From Gammaproteobacteria bacterium (GTDB taxonomy: Bacteria > Pseudomonadota > Gammaproteobacteria > Steroidobacterales > Steroidobacteraceae): 5,693 nt of DNA. Shown here one piece after another: positions 1-5,693 of this stretch. Each line of letters starts with the position of its first letter. Positions within the stretch are counted from its first letter, which is position 1. The notes below the pieces were generated by a model. It was not told the DNA's origin, searched no databases, and saw nothing but the letters and a program-made list of their open reading frames with translations. The translations under genes were made by a program, and so were the position numbers. The DNA lies in assembly GCA_010031985.1 (NCBI GenBank), contig RGYP01000135.1, positions 1 through 5,693 on the forward strand, given 5' to 3'.

Positions 1-1699
1 CGCGAAAGGCGTTCTCGCCGCGCCGTTGCAGATGCGCGATACGCGCCTTGGTCAGAGCGTCGTCGGGCGAGGCGAACGGCAGCTTCTCGATGACCACGAG
101 TCGCAGCGCCTCACCCTTCACATCGACGCCCTCCCAAAAACTCGCGGTACCGAGCAACACCGCGTTGCCGTGTTCGCGAAAATCGCGCAGCAGTTTTTCG
201 CGCGGGCCTTCGCCTTGCACGAGAATCGGCACCAGTGCCGCCCCATCCCAGCGCGCGCGCAACACCGCCGCACCTTGGGCGAGCGCGCGATGGCTCGTGA
301 ACAAAATGAACGCGCCGCCTCCCGAGGCCTCGAGCAGCGGCACGCAGGCGGTGATGACCGACTCCACGTAGCCGGACGAGGTCGGCTCCGGCATTTCTGC
401 AGGCAGGTAGAGCAGTGCCTGCGACTCGAAGTCGAAGGGGCTCGCGATACGCAGCGCCTCGGCATCCGCCAAGCCGAGTCGCGTCGCGAAATGACTGAAA
501 TCCGCCTCCCGACTGGAACTCGCGACCGACAGCGTCGCCGAGGTGAACACCCAGGCCGCGGGGCGCGCTTCGACGAGGCCGCGAAAGCGCTCCGAAATAT
601 CGAAGGGCAACAACCCGAGCGTAAAACTGCGTCCGTTCGATTCGCTGGTGCGCGCACCCTCATCGTCGGTGCACAGCGCCACGCGCTCGAGCGCCGCGGC
701 GAGCTCGACCGCGCGCGTCGCCACCTGTTCGACGGCGGGCTCACGCGACGCATCGGCCAGGGTGGTCGCGAAATCTCGTAGCGCCGCGACCACGGCGAGC
801 GCGGCCGACTCGAGATCGGCGCGCGAGGCGATCGCCGCGAGCACGGCACCGATCGCCGCCTCGACGGCTCTAGCGGCGTGGCCGATCTCGGCCAGCGAAC
901 CCCCGGCGCGCAGCAGCGCCGCCCGCCCCTCGGCCAGCGCATTCTCGACTTGCCGACTCGAGACCTGCACTCCAAAGAATTGGGTGGCGAGATCCGGGAG
1001 CTGATGCGCCTCATCGAGGATCACGGCGTCCGCCGTGCCGAGCAGATCGCCGAAACCATCTTCCTTGAGCGCCAGATCGGCGAGCAGCAAATGGTGATTG
1101 ACGATCACGAGATCGGCCGCCTGCGCCTCGCGCCGCGCAGCCACGACATGGCAGCTCGCGAACTCCGAGCAGCGCGTGCCGAGACAATTGTCGCGCGTCG
1201 AGGTGACCTTGGGCCAAAGCGCATGGTTTTCATTGAAGCCCGCGACTTCGGCGAGATCCCCCGAACGCGTGACCAGCGCCCAGGACTCGATCCGCGCGAG
1301 GAGCGGATCGCGCACCGCCATCCCCTCGAGCGCACCCTGCGCCACCTCGCGCTTCAGTCGATAGGTACAAAGATAATTCGAGCGCCCCTTGAGCAGTGCC
1401 ACTTTGGCGGGCGTACCGATGGCCCCCGCGACGAGCGGCACGTCTTTCGAATAAAGCTGATCTTGCAGCGTTCGCGTCCCGGTGGACACGAGCACGCGCA
1501 GCCCCGCGAACAGCGCCGGCACCAGATAAGCAAACGTCTTGCCGGTGCCCGTACCCGCCTCGACCAGCAACGGCCGCCGCGCCTCGAGCGCCGCCGCAAC
1601 CGCACCCGCCATGCGCATCTGCGCCTTGCGCGGCGTAAAGCCCGGCAAGTGCCGCGCGAGCGGGCCGGCGGGGCCGAACATGTCCTCGATGGCCTGCAT
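1..1699 (-). CDS. yoaA: YoaA-type ATP-dependent DNA helicase with Fe-S cluster (XPD/DinG superfamily 2), C-terminus cut off by window edge
   Basis: This gene encodes a 5'-3' DNA helicase of the XPD/DinG group, a cytoplasmic enzyme of replication repair; in E. coli YoaA works with the clamp-loader subunit HolC. The frame is open for 566 codons and continues beyond position 1. Visible motifs are Q-motif residues (GFTPRKAQ, 20-27), Walker A AGTGTGKT (48-55), motif Ia VSTGTRTLQDQL (71-82), four cysteines placed for a 4Fe-4S cluster (C111, C172, C177, C183), the DEAH box (229-232), FTSATL (385-390), FILFTSHRAL (464-473) and FWEGVDVKGE (521-530). The E. coli protein is about 636 residues, so roughly 70 residues with the final arginine motif are missing here. 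Segments such as LLKGRSNYLC and VNHHLLLADL resemble YoaA more closely than DinG. The ATG at 1699 is the first start after an in-frame TAG at 1712-1714. It lacks a clear Shine-Dalgarno sequence; a second ATG lies at 1681. Confidence 0.93.
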   Translation of the reverse strand, partial: MQAIEDMFGPAGPLARHLPGFTPRKAQMRMAGAVAAALEARRPLLVEAGTGTGKTFAYLVPALFAGLRVLVSTGTRTLQDQLYSKDVPLVAGAIGTPAKVALLKGRSNYLCTYRLKREVAQGALEGMAVRDPLLARIESWALVTRSGDLAEVAGFNENHALWPKVTSTRDNCLGTRCSEFASCHVVAARREAQAADLVIVNHHLLLADLALKEDGFGDLLGTADAVILDEAHQLPDLATQFFGVQVSSRQVENALAEGRAALLRAGGSLAEIGHAARAVEAAIGAVLAAIASRADLESAALAVVAALRDFATTLADASREPAVEQVATRAVELAAALERVALCTDDEGARTSESNGRSFTLGLLPFDISERFRGLVEARPAAWVFTSATLSVASSSREADFSHFATRLGLADAEALRIASPFDFESQALLYLPAEMPEPTSSGYVESVITACVPLLEASGGGAFILFTSHRALAQGAAVLRARWDGAALVPILVQGEGPREKLLRDFREHGNAVLLGTASFWEGVDVKGEALRLVVIEKLPFASPDDALTKARIAHLQRRGENAFR

Positions 1700-1701
1700 G
1701 G

Positions 1702-1720
1702 GGCGGGCACGCTACCCGCC
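1702..1720 (-). promoter_or_regulatory. Hairpin immediately upstream of the helicase start codon
   Basis: GGCGGG (1702-1707) and CCCGCC (1715-1720) form a perfect 6-bp GC stem around a 7-base loop. In the helicase mRNA the structure ends two bases before the AUG and covers the space where a ribosome binding site should be. Such stems arise by chance in GC-rich DNA, so a regulatory role is only a possibility. Confidence 0.3.
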
Positions 1721-1728
1721 GCCCAAGT

Positions 1729-1734
1729 CCTATA
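1729..1734 (-). promoter_or_regulatory. Weak -10-like hexamer for the helicase gene
   Basis: On the minus strand TATAGG lies 29 bases upstream of the helicase ATG. It is preceded by TTG, but a proper extended -10 spacing is not present, and there is no good -35 at the right distance. It is the most AT-rich hexamer close to this start, which is the main reason to list it. Confidence 0.2.
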
Positions 1735-1794
1735 CAAGACCCGCCTCGCGGACCGACCCGGACAGGGCTCGGGGACGCTGCAAAATCAAGTCGT

Positions 1795-1800
1795 TATACT
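1795..1800 (+). promoter_or_regulatory. Possible -10 element for pckG
   Basis: TATACT matches the sigma-70 -10 consensus at five of six bases and sits 40 bases before the pckG ATG, which would give a 5' leader of about 34 bases. No convincing TTGACA-like -35 lies 16-18 bases upstream (the region reads GGGACG). If the promoter is real it may depend on an activator or use another sigma factor. Confidence 0.35.
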
Positions 1801-1827
1801 CGCGGCCTTTCCAGAATATCGACGAAT

Positions 1828-1832
1828 AGGGA
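1828..1832 (+). promoter_or_regulatory. Shine-Dalgarno sequence of pckG
   Basis: AGGGA lies 8 bases before the ATG at 1841. It decides the start: the same frame is open upstream to at least 878, and a second in-frame ATG exists at 1862, but neither the upstream frame nor the later ATG has comparable support. Confidence 0.6.
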
Positions 1833-1840
1833 CACCCCGA

Positions 1841-3613
1841 ATGGCTACCGCCGCAGCAACCATGCCGCCTCTGCCGACACTCTCGAAACAGGTCACCGAG
1901 TGGGTGGCGTCCGTGCGCGAACTGACGCAGGCGGACGAGGTTTACTGGGTCGAAGGCTCCGATGACGAATACCGACATTTCATTGGCCAGTTGCAGCAGA
2001 GCGGCGAACTGCAAAAGCTCAACGAGGCCCATTACCCGAATTGCTTTCTCGCGCGTTCGCATCCCTCGGACGTCGCCCGCGTCGAGCACCTGACCTTCGT
2101 CTGCACCTCGAAGCAGGAGGACGCCGGCCCCAACAATCATTGGATGGCGCCCGCCGAAGCGCGCGCGAAAATGCGCGGGCTGTTCAGCGGCTGCATGAAG
2201 GGTCGCACCTTGTACGTCGTGCCCTACTGCATGGGCCCGATCGACTCGCCCTACGCCCGCTGCGGCGTCGAGATCACCGACAGTGCATACGTCGTCATCA
2301 ACATGATGTTGATGACGCGTGCGGGGCGCGCCGCACTCGAGCGCATCAGCCGCGAAGACAGCTTCGTCAAAGGTTTGCACTCGACCGGCGAACTCGACCC
2401 GAATCGACGCTTCATCATGCATTTTCCCGAGGATCTCGCGATCGAGAGCTTCGGCAGCGGTTACGGCGGCAACGCGCTGCTCGGCAAAAAGTGTCATGCG
2501 CTGCGCATCGCGAGCTATCAGGCCCGCAACGAGGGTTGGCTTGCCGAGCACATGTTGATCGTCGGCCTCACGAGCCCGCAGGGCGACACGCATTACGTGG
2601 CGGCCGCGTTCCCGTCGGCTTGCGGCAAAACCAATCTCGCGATGCTGATTCCGCCCGACTCCATGCCGGGCTGGACGGTGACGACGGTGGGCGATGACAT
2701 CGCCTGGCTGCACCCCGGTCCCGATGGCCGCTTGTACGCGATCAACCCCGAAGCGGGATATTTCGGCGTCGTGCCGGGCACCAACCGCAAGACCAACCGC
2801 AATGCGTTCGAGATGATTCAGCGCGACACCTTGTTCACCAACGTCGCGCTGACCGCCGACAATCAGCCGTGGTGGGAAGGTCTCGATACCGGCACGCCGG
2901 TGATCGACTGGCAAGGTCAGCCGTACGCGCCTGGCAATGGTCCGGCGGCGCAGCCGAATTCGCGTTTCACGGTATCGGCCAAGCGCAATCCGCGCTACGC
3001 CCCCGAAGCGGACAGCCCGCGCGGGGTGCCGATCTCGGCGATTATCTTTGGTGGACGTCGCCGCGGCGTCGCACCGCTCGTGTACGAAGCGCGCGACTGG
3101 AACCACGGCGTGCTCGTCGGCGCATCGGTCGCCTCGGAAACCACGGCGGCGGCCATCGGGCAGGCGGGCGTGCTGCGGCGCGACCCGATGGCGATGAAAC
3201 CCTTTGCGGGCTACAACTACGGCGATTATTGGTCGCACTGGTTCGCGATGGGCCAGAAGCTCAAGCACCCGCCGAAGATTTATCACGTCAACTGGTTCCG
3301 TCGCGATAGCGACGGCAAATTTCTTTGGCCGGGCTTCGGCGACAACCTGCGGGTGCTCGACTGGGTGCTCAAGCGCTGCAGCGGTCGCGCCGAGGCCAAC
3401 GAGACCGCCATCGGCAACCTGCCGCGACCGAGCGATCTCAATCTCGCCGGGCTCGACATCAGCGAGTCGGCGCTCGACGAACTGTTGTCGATCAAGGCCG
3501 ACGAGTGGCGCGCCGAGGCTGCGGACATGGCGAAATACTTGGACGAGTTCGGTGCGCGCACGCCGGCGCAGCTGCGCGCCCAAGTCGCCGCGCTGCAACA
3601 GCGGCTCGGTTGA
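1841..3613 (+). CDS. pckG: Phosphoenolpyruvate carboxykinase, GTP-dependent
   Basis: The enzyme converts oxaloacetate and GTP to phosphoenolpyruvate, GDP and CO2 in the cytoplasm, the entry step of gluconeogenesis; some bacteria run it in the anaplerotic direction. The 590-residue product has the usual length of the GTP class (about 600), which is distinct from the ATP class. Visible elements are the P-loop FPSACGKTN (257-265) with the family's reactive cysteine C261, metal ligands K217, H237 and D286 (in VGDDIAW), substrate-binding YGG (208-210), FGGRRRGVAPLVYE (403-416), and the three guanine-pocket phenylalanines F486, F494 and F499 in NWFRRDSDGKF and WPGFG. The start at 1841 follows an AGGGA and gives a short Ala/Pro-rich leader before the conserved N-terminal domain. 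The stop is 3 bases before the peptidase start. Oddities are a 25-bp palindrome at codons 152-159 and Met at 156, where family members I recall have Arg or Lys. Confidence 0.97.
   Translation: MATAAATMPPLPTLSKQVTEWVASVRELTQADEVYWVEGSDDEYRHFIGQLQQSGELQKLNEAHYPNCFLARSHPSDVARVEHLTFVCTSKQEDAGPNNHWMAPAEARAKMRGLFSGCMKGRTLYVVPYCMGPIDSPYARCGVEITDSAYVVINMMLMTRAGRAALERISREDSFVKGLHSTGELDPNRRFIMHFPEDLAIESFGSGYGGNALLGKKCHALRIASYQARNEGWLAEHMLIVGLTSPQGDTHYVAAAFPSACGKTNLAMLIPPDSMPGWTVTTVGDDIAWLHPGPDGRLYAINPEAGYFGVVPGTNRKTNRNAFEMIQRDTLFTNVALTADNQPWWEGLDTGTPVIDWQGQPYAPGNGPAAQPNSRFTVSAKRNPRYAPEADSPRGVPISAIIFGGRRRGVAPLVYEARDWNHGVLVGASVASETTAAAIGQAGVLRRDPMAMKPFAGYNYGDYWSHWFAMGQKLKHPPKIYHVNWFRRDSDGKFLWPGFGDNLRVLDWVLKRCSGRAEANETAIGNLPRPSDLNLAGLDISESALDELLSIKADEWRAEAADMAKYLDEFGARTPAQLRAQVAALQQRLG
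2293..2317. repeat. 25-bp perfect inverted repeat (12-bp arms, 1-base centre) inside pckG
   Basis: The left arm CGTCATCAACAT (2293-2304) and the right arm ATGTTGATGACG (2306-2317) are exact reverse complements around G2305. The three pairs further out on each side do not match, so the edges are sharp. It spans the coding sequence for V-I-N-M-M-L-M-T. As RNA it would fold into a 10-bp stem with a 5-base AUGAU loop. As DNA it looks like a dyad operator. It is less GC-rich than its surroundings. Confidence 0.85.
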
Positions 3614-3617
3614 GCCG
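3602..3617 (+). promoter_or_regulatory. Hairpin across the pckG stop and peptidase start
   Basis: CGGCTC (3602-3607) pairs perfectly with GAGCCG (3612-3617) around the loop GGTT; a G-U pair (3601/3618) can extend it. The structure includes the pckG TGA and the first base of the peptidase GTG. An alternative stem, CCGTG (3615-3619) with CACGG (3631-3635), uses some of the same bases, so the two folds exclude each other. There is no U-tract, so it is not a standard terminator. Confidence 0.35.
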
Positions 3618-5140
3618 TGGGTCGCTCGCTCACGGTCGCGCTCGTCTGCGGTCTTGGTCTTTTGACCTCGGTCACCGCGACGCTCGCGCAAAATCGCAAC
3701 GCCAAGCCGAACGCTGCAGCCGCTGCCGCACCGAGTGCGGGCGGCGACGTGCCGCCACCCCCACCGGCCATCGAAATCTCGCGCGAGGCCTTGGCCGGAG
3801 CCATCGGCGTACGCGAAATCGCTCAACGCTCGGATGAAAGCACTCTGCTGCTCGAGGAACTCACCAGCGAAGTCGGCCAGCGTTTCGCGGGCACCGCCGG
3901 TGACAAGGCGGGCGTCGAGTGGGCCGTCAAAAAATTGCGCGCGCTCGGCTTCGAGAACGTACGTACGCAGGAAGTGATCGTGCCGCGCTGGATCCGCGGC
4001 GAGGCGAACTTCGAGGTGCTCTCGCCCTTCCCGATGCCGATGGTCACCACCGCCTTGGGCGGCAGCATCGGCACCGCCGACGAAGGCCTCGAGGGCCCGA
4101 TCGTGATGGTCCAGGACATCCCCGCCCTGCAGGCCCTGCCCGAGGGGACGGTACGCGGCAAGATCGTGTTCTTCAACGGACGCATGGAGCGCACCCGCGA
4201 TGGCAGCGGCTACGGCAAAGCCGTTCGCGTGCGCACGGAAGGGCCGAGCATCGCCGCAGCGCTCGGTGCCACGGGTGTCGTGATCCGCTCGGTGGGCACC
4301 AGCAAAAATCGCATCGCCCACACCGGCACGCTGTCCTACAAAGTATCCGCGCCGCGTATTCCGGCGGTGTCCATCTCCAATCCGGACGCCGATCTGCTCG
4401 AGCGCCAAGTCGCGCAAACGCGACCCGGCGGCAAGATCGCCGGCAATCAGGTGATGGTGCGCATGCGCGTCACCGCCCGCGATCTGCCGCAAGTGCGCTC
4501 GGCCAACGTCATCGGCGATTTGCCGGGCACCGATCTCGCCAATGAAATCGTGCTGATCGGGGCACACCTCGACTCCTGGGACCTCGGCCAGGGCGTGCAA
4601 GACGATGGCGCGGGTGTTGCGATCGCGATCGCCGCGGCGCGCGCCGCAGTCGCGGTCAACCCGCGTGCGCGGCGCACCATTCGAGTGGTGCTATTTGCCA
4701 ACGAAGAATTCGGGCTGTCGGGCGCCGCGCGTTATCCCCTTGAGGAGGGTGACGACAACGTCGCCCGCCACGCCTTCGCCATGGAAGCGGACCTTGGCGA
4801 TGGGCCGGTGTGGAAATTCTCCGCACGAGTGCCGACGACTTATTGGGCAATGATCGAGCAGGTGCATCGTGTCGTGAAGTCGCTCGAGGTCGAACTCGGT
4901 GACAACAACTCGGCGGGCGGTGCAGATCTTGGCCCGCTGCGTCGTCGCGGCGTCCCGGTGCTCGCACCGCAACTCGATGCGACGACTTATTTCGACGTGC
5001 ACCACACCATCAACGACACGCTCGATCAAGTCGACCCTGCGCATTTGCGGCAATCGACAGCGGTGTTCGCCGTGGCCGCCTACGCCGCAGCGATGGTGGA
5101 CGGCCCGATTCCGCGCCTGTCCGAAGAACAGGCGCAATAA
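3617..5140 (+). CDS. Secreted M28 family zinc peptidase, carboxypeptidase Q (PGCP)-like
   Basis: This is a di-zinc exopeptidase predicted to cleave peptides in the periplasm or outside the cell; characterised members of this M28 branch act on dipeptides or terminal residues, and the exact substrate cannot be read here. The 507-residue product starts with a signal peptide (Arg at 3, hydrophobic 5-19, likely cleavage after TATLA, 20-24). An Ala/Pro-rich low-complexity linker (about 25-52, including five prolines) follows, then a protease-associated type region (about 155-280) and the peptidase domain (about 295-495). All expected catalytic residues are present: H317 and D319 in GAHLDSWD, D329 in QDDGAG, E363 and E364 in ANEEFG, D392 in MEADLG, and H463 in VHHTINDT. 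The GTG start is the only one that gives a complete signal peptide, since an in-frame TGA lies 6 bases upstream (3611-3613). The gene sits 3 bases from both neighbours, so it is probably translationally coupled. Confidence 0.93.
   Translation: MGRSLTVALVCGLGLLTSVTATLAQNRNAKPNAAAAAAPSAGGDVPPPPPAIEISREALAGAIGVREIAQRSDESTLLLEELTSEVGQRFAGTAGDKAGVEWAVKKLRALGFENVRTQEVIVPRWIRGEANFEVLSPFPMPMVTTALGGSIGTADEGLEGPIVMVQDIPALQALPEGTVRGKIVFFNGRMERTRDGSGYGKAVRVRTEGPSIAAALGATGVVIRSVGTSKNRIAHTGTLSYKVSAPRIPAVSISNPDADLLERQVAQTRPGGKIAGNQVMVRMRVTARDLPQVRSANVIGDLPGTDLANEIVLIGAHLDSWDLGQGVQDDGAGVAIAIAAARAAVAVNPRARRTIRVVLFANEEFGLSGAARYPLEEGDDNVARHAFAMEADLGDGPVWKFSARVPTTYWAMIEQVHRVVKSLEVELGDNNSAGGADLGPLRRRGVPVLAPQLDATTYFDVHHTINDTLDQVDPAHLRQSTAVFAVAAYAAAMVDGPIPRLSEEQAQ
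4619..4647. repeat. Two adjacent 14-bp palindromes in the peptidase gene
   Basis: GCGATCGCGATCGC (4619-4632) and GCGGCGCGCGCCGC (4634-4647) are each perfect palindromes separated by one base. The first contains two overlapping GCGATCGC octamers. They encode alternating Ala and Ile and then an Ala-rich stretch, so GC-rich codon choice may explain both. Confidence 0.5.
5113..5135 (+). promoter_or_regulatory. 8-bp hairpin covering the last peptidase codons and the leader of the next gene
   Basis: GCGCCTGT (5113-5120) pairs perfectly with ACAGGCGC (5128-5135) around the 7-base loop CCGAAGA. The stem ends three bases before the peptidase TAA and 8 bases before the downstream ATG. The only purine-rich Shine-Dalgarno-like bases ahead of that ATG (ACAGG, 5128-5132) lie inside the 3' arm. 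The following bases AATAATTC are not a U-tract, so an intrinsic terminator is unlikely. Masking of the start site, opened by ribosomes finishing the peptidase, would fit. Confidence 0.4.
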
Positions 5141-5143
5141 TTC

Positions 5144-5693
5144 ATGCGCGAGTACGACGCCGACGCCATCGTCATTGGCGCCGGAGCCGTCGGGCTCGCG
5201 AGCGGCTACGCCCTCGCCGAGCGCGGCCTCTCGGTCATCGTTCTCGAGGCCGGTCCGCGCATCGGCGAAGGGGTCTCGTCCAGGAATTCCGAGGTCATCC
5301 ACGCCGGGTTCTATTACGCGCCGGGGTCTCTCAAGGCGCGAGTGTGCGTAGAGGGACGGCGCAAGCTCTATGCGTTTCTCGAGTCGCACGGCGTGCCCTA
5401 TTGGCGCTGCGGCAAGCTCGTCGTCGCTACCGAAGAGGCCGAAATCCCCGCGATCGAAAAACAGTTCCAGCAAGGCCTTGCCAACGACGTCGAGGGCCTG
5501 CGGATGCTGACGGCGGCCGAGGCGCAGGCGCTCGAGCCCGAGCTGCACTGCGTCGCTGCCATGCTCTCGCCCGAAAGCGGCGTCTTCGACTCGCACGGCT
5601 ACATGCTCGCGCTGCGCGGCGAAATCGAAAATCGCGGCGGTTTCGTGGTGTGCGAATCACCGTTCATCGGTGCGCGCGCAGAGGCCGCGGGCG
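5144..5693 (+). CDS. FAD-dependent oxidoreductase, L-2-hydroxyglutarate oxidase-like, 3' end cut off by window edge
   Basis: This is the N-terminal half of a DAO-superfamily flavoenzyme. Relatives such as LhgO and L2HGDH oxidise L-2-hydroxyglutarate to 2-oxoglutarate and pass electrons to the quinone pool. The 183 visible codons compare with a usual length near 370-400. Visible elements are the dinucleotide-binding fold with GAGAVG (12-17) and the ribose-binding acidic residue E35 after VIVL, then NSEVIHAGFYY (48-58), LKARVCVEG (63-71) and CGKLVVATEEAEIP (89-102), all of which line up with L2HGDH. Where LhgO and L2HGDH have HNSG, this protein has RNSE (47-50). That is typical of a sister group usually annotated only as FAD-dependent oxidoreductase, so I give no symbol and the substrate is uncertain. 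The ATG follows the peptidase stop by 3 bases, has only a weak, partly hairpin-bound Shine-Dalgarno sequence, and is followed directly by a complete Rossmann motif, which supports this start. Confidence 0.9.
   Translation, partial: MREYDADAIVIGAGAVGLASGYALAERGLSVIVLEAGPRIGEGVSSRNSEVIHAGFYYAPGSLKARVCVEGRRKLYAFLESHGVPYWRCGKLVVATEEAEIPAIEKQFQQGLANDVEGLRMLTAAEAQALEPELHCVAAMLSPESGVFDSHGYMLALRGEIENRGGFVVCESPFIGARAEAAG

Larger units (their letters stand above)
1700..1840. promoter_or_regulatory. Divergent intergenic region between the yoaA and pckG starts
   Basis: This 141-base gap lies between two genes transcribed away from each other, so it must hold the promoters for both unless a distal one exists. 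It is less GC-rich near 1781-1820 than the flanking coding DNA. I see a good -10-like hexamer for pckG, a poor one for the helicase, and a short hairpin next to the helicase start. I see no LexA-type CTG-N10-CAG box and no strong long dyad that would identify a regulator. Confidence 0.7.

Noticed and set aside
26..1014. Open frames on both strands within the helicase region, including 26-781 on the plus strand and 118-1014 on the minus strand.
   Set aside because: They overlap a helicase frame that carries all expected motifs in order. Their products are arginine-rich and show no family features.
878..1840. The pckG reading frame stays open 321 codons upstream of the chosen start, suggesting a fused or extended protein.
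   Set aside because: The upstream part is antisense to the helicase, has no PEPCK-like sequence and would double the known N-terminus. The AGGGA before 1841 and the normal family length favour 1841.
1700..1840. LexA (SOS) box for the helicase, since related helicases in E. coli are damage-inducible.
   Set aside because: No CTG-N10-CAG or similar SOS dyad is visible in the intergenic region. LexA boxes differ between lineages, so SOS control is not excluded, only unsupported.
2293..2317. FNR/CRP-type binding site at the pckG palindrome, because it contains ATCAA and TTGAT.
   Set aside because: FNR sites read TTGAT-N4-ATCAA. Here the arms are in the opposite order (ATCAA then TTGAT) with a 7-base spacer, so the match fails.
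3617..3670. Lipoprotein signal with Cys11 of the peptidase as the lipidated residue.
   Set aside because: The residue before Cys11 is Val rather than Ala, Gly or Ser, and the cysteine lies in the middle of the hydrophobic segment. A signal peptidase I site at TATLA fits better.
1730..4600. A 956-codon open frame on the minus strand, antisense to pckG and most of the peptidase gene.
   Set aside because: It is the complement of two well-supported genes. Its product is rich in Arg, His, Ala and Gly with no recognisable motif, as expected when GC-rich codons leave few stops on the opposite strand.
5113..5143. Intrinsic transcription terminator after the peptidase gene.
   Set aside because: The stem is good but is followed by AATAATTC rather than a run of T, and the next gene begins 8 bases later.
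1..5693. Phage, transposon, toxin-antitoxin, CRISPR or other defence system.
   Set aside because: There are no repeat arrays, transposase or integrase motifs, and no unassigned space large enough. All genes are ordinary metabolic, peptidase or repair families with uniform composition.

Overview
The window is GC-rich (about two thirds G+C by eye) and densely coding, and fits the chromosome of a high-GC proteobacterium. The left-hand gene resembles the Escherichia coli helicase YoaA more than DinG, which points to a gammaproteobacterium. This placement is an inference, because there is no rRNA or other marker gene. No mobile element, CRISPR array, tRNA or rRNA is visible.

Layout: positions 1-1699 carry, on the minus strand, a YoaA-type iron-sulfur DNA helicase whose C-terminus runs off the left edge. 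A 141-base intergenic region (1700-1840) separates it from a rightward cluster and must hold the divergent promoters. The cluster is a GTP-dependent phosphoenolpyruvate carboxykinase (pckG, 1841-3613), a secreted M28 zinc peptidase of the carboxypeptidase Q type (3617-5140), and an FAD-dependent oxidoreductase related to L-2-hydroxyglutarate oxidase (from 5144, cut by the right edge). Each of the two junctions between these genes is only 3 bases, so co-transcription and translational coupling are likely.

A plausible joint role is use of peptides or amino acids. The periplasmic peptidase would free amino acids, the flavoenzyme would oxidise a 2-hydroxy acid to a 2-oxo acid, and PEPCK would turn the resulting oxaloacetate into PEP for gluconeogenesis. 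This is inferred from gene order alone. The helicase is a genome-maintenance protein and need not be linked.

No clearly new system is present and all four proteins belong to known families. The least expected signal is a 12+1+12 bp perfect palindrome inside pckG (2293-2317), which also contains an apparent departure from the family consensus. Secondary signals are short hairpins at each gene junction in the cluster and just ahead of the helicase start.
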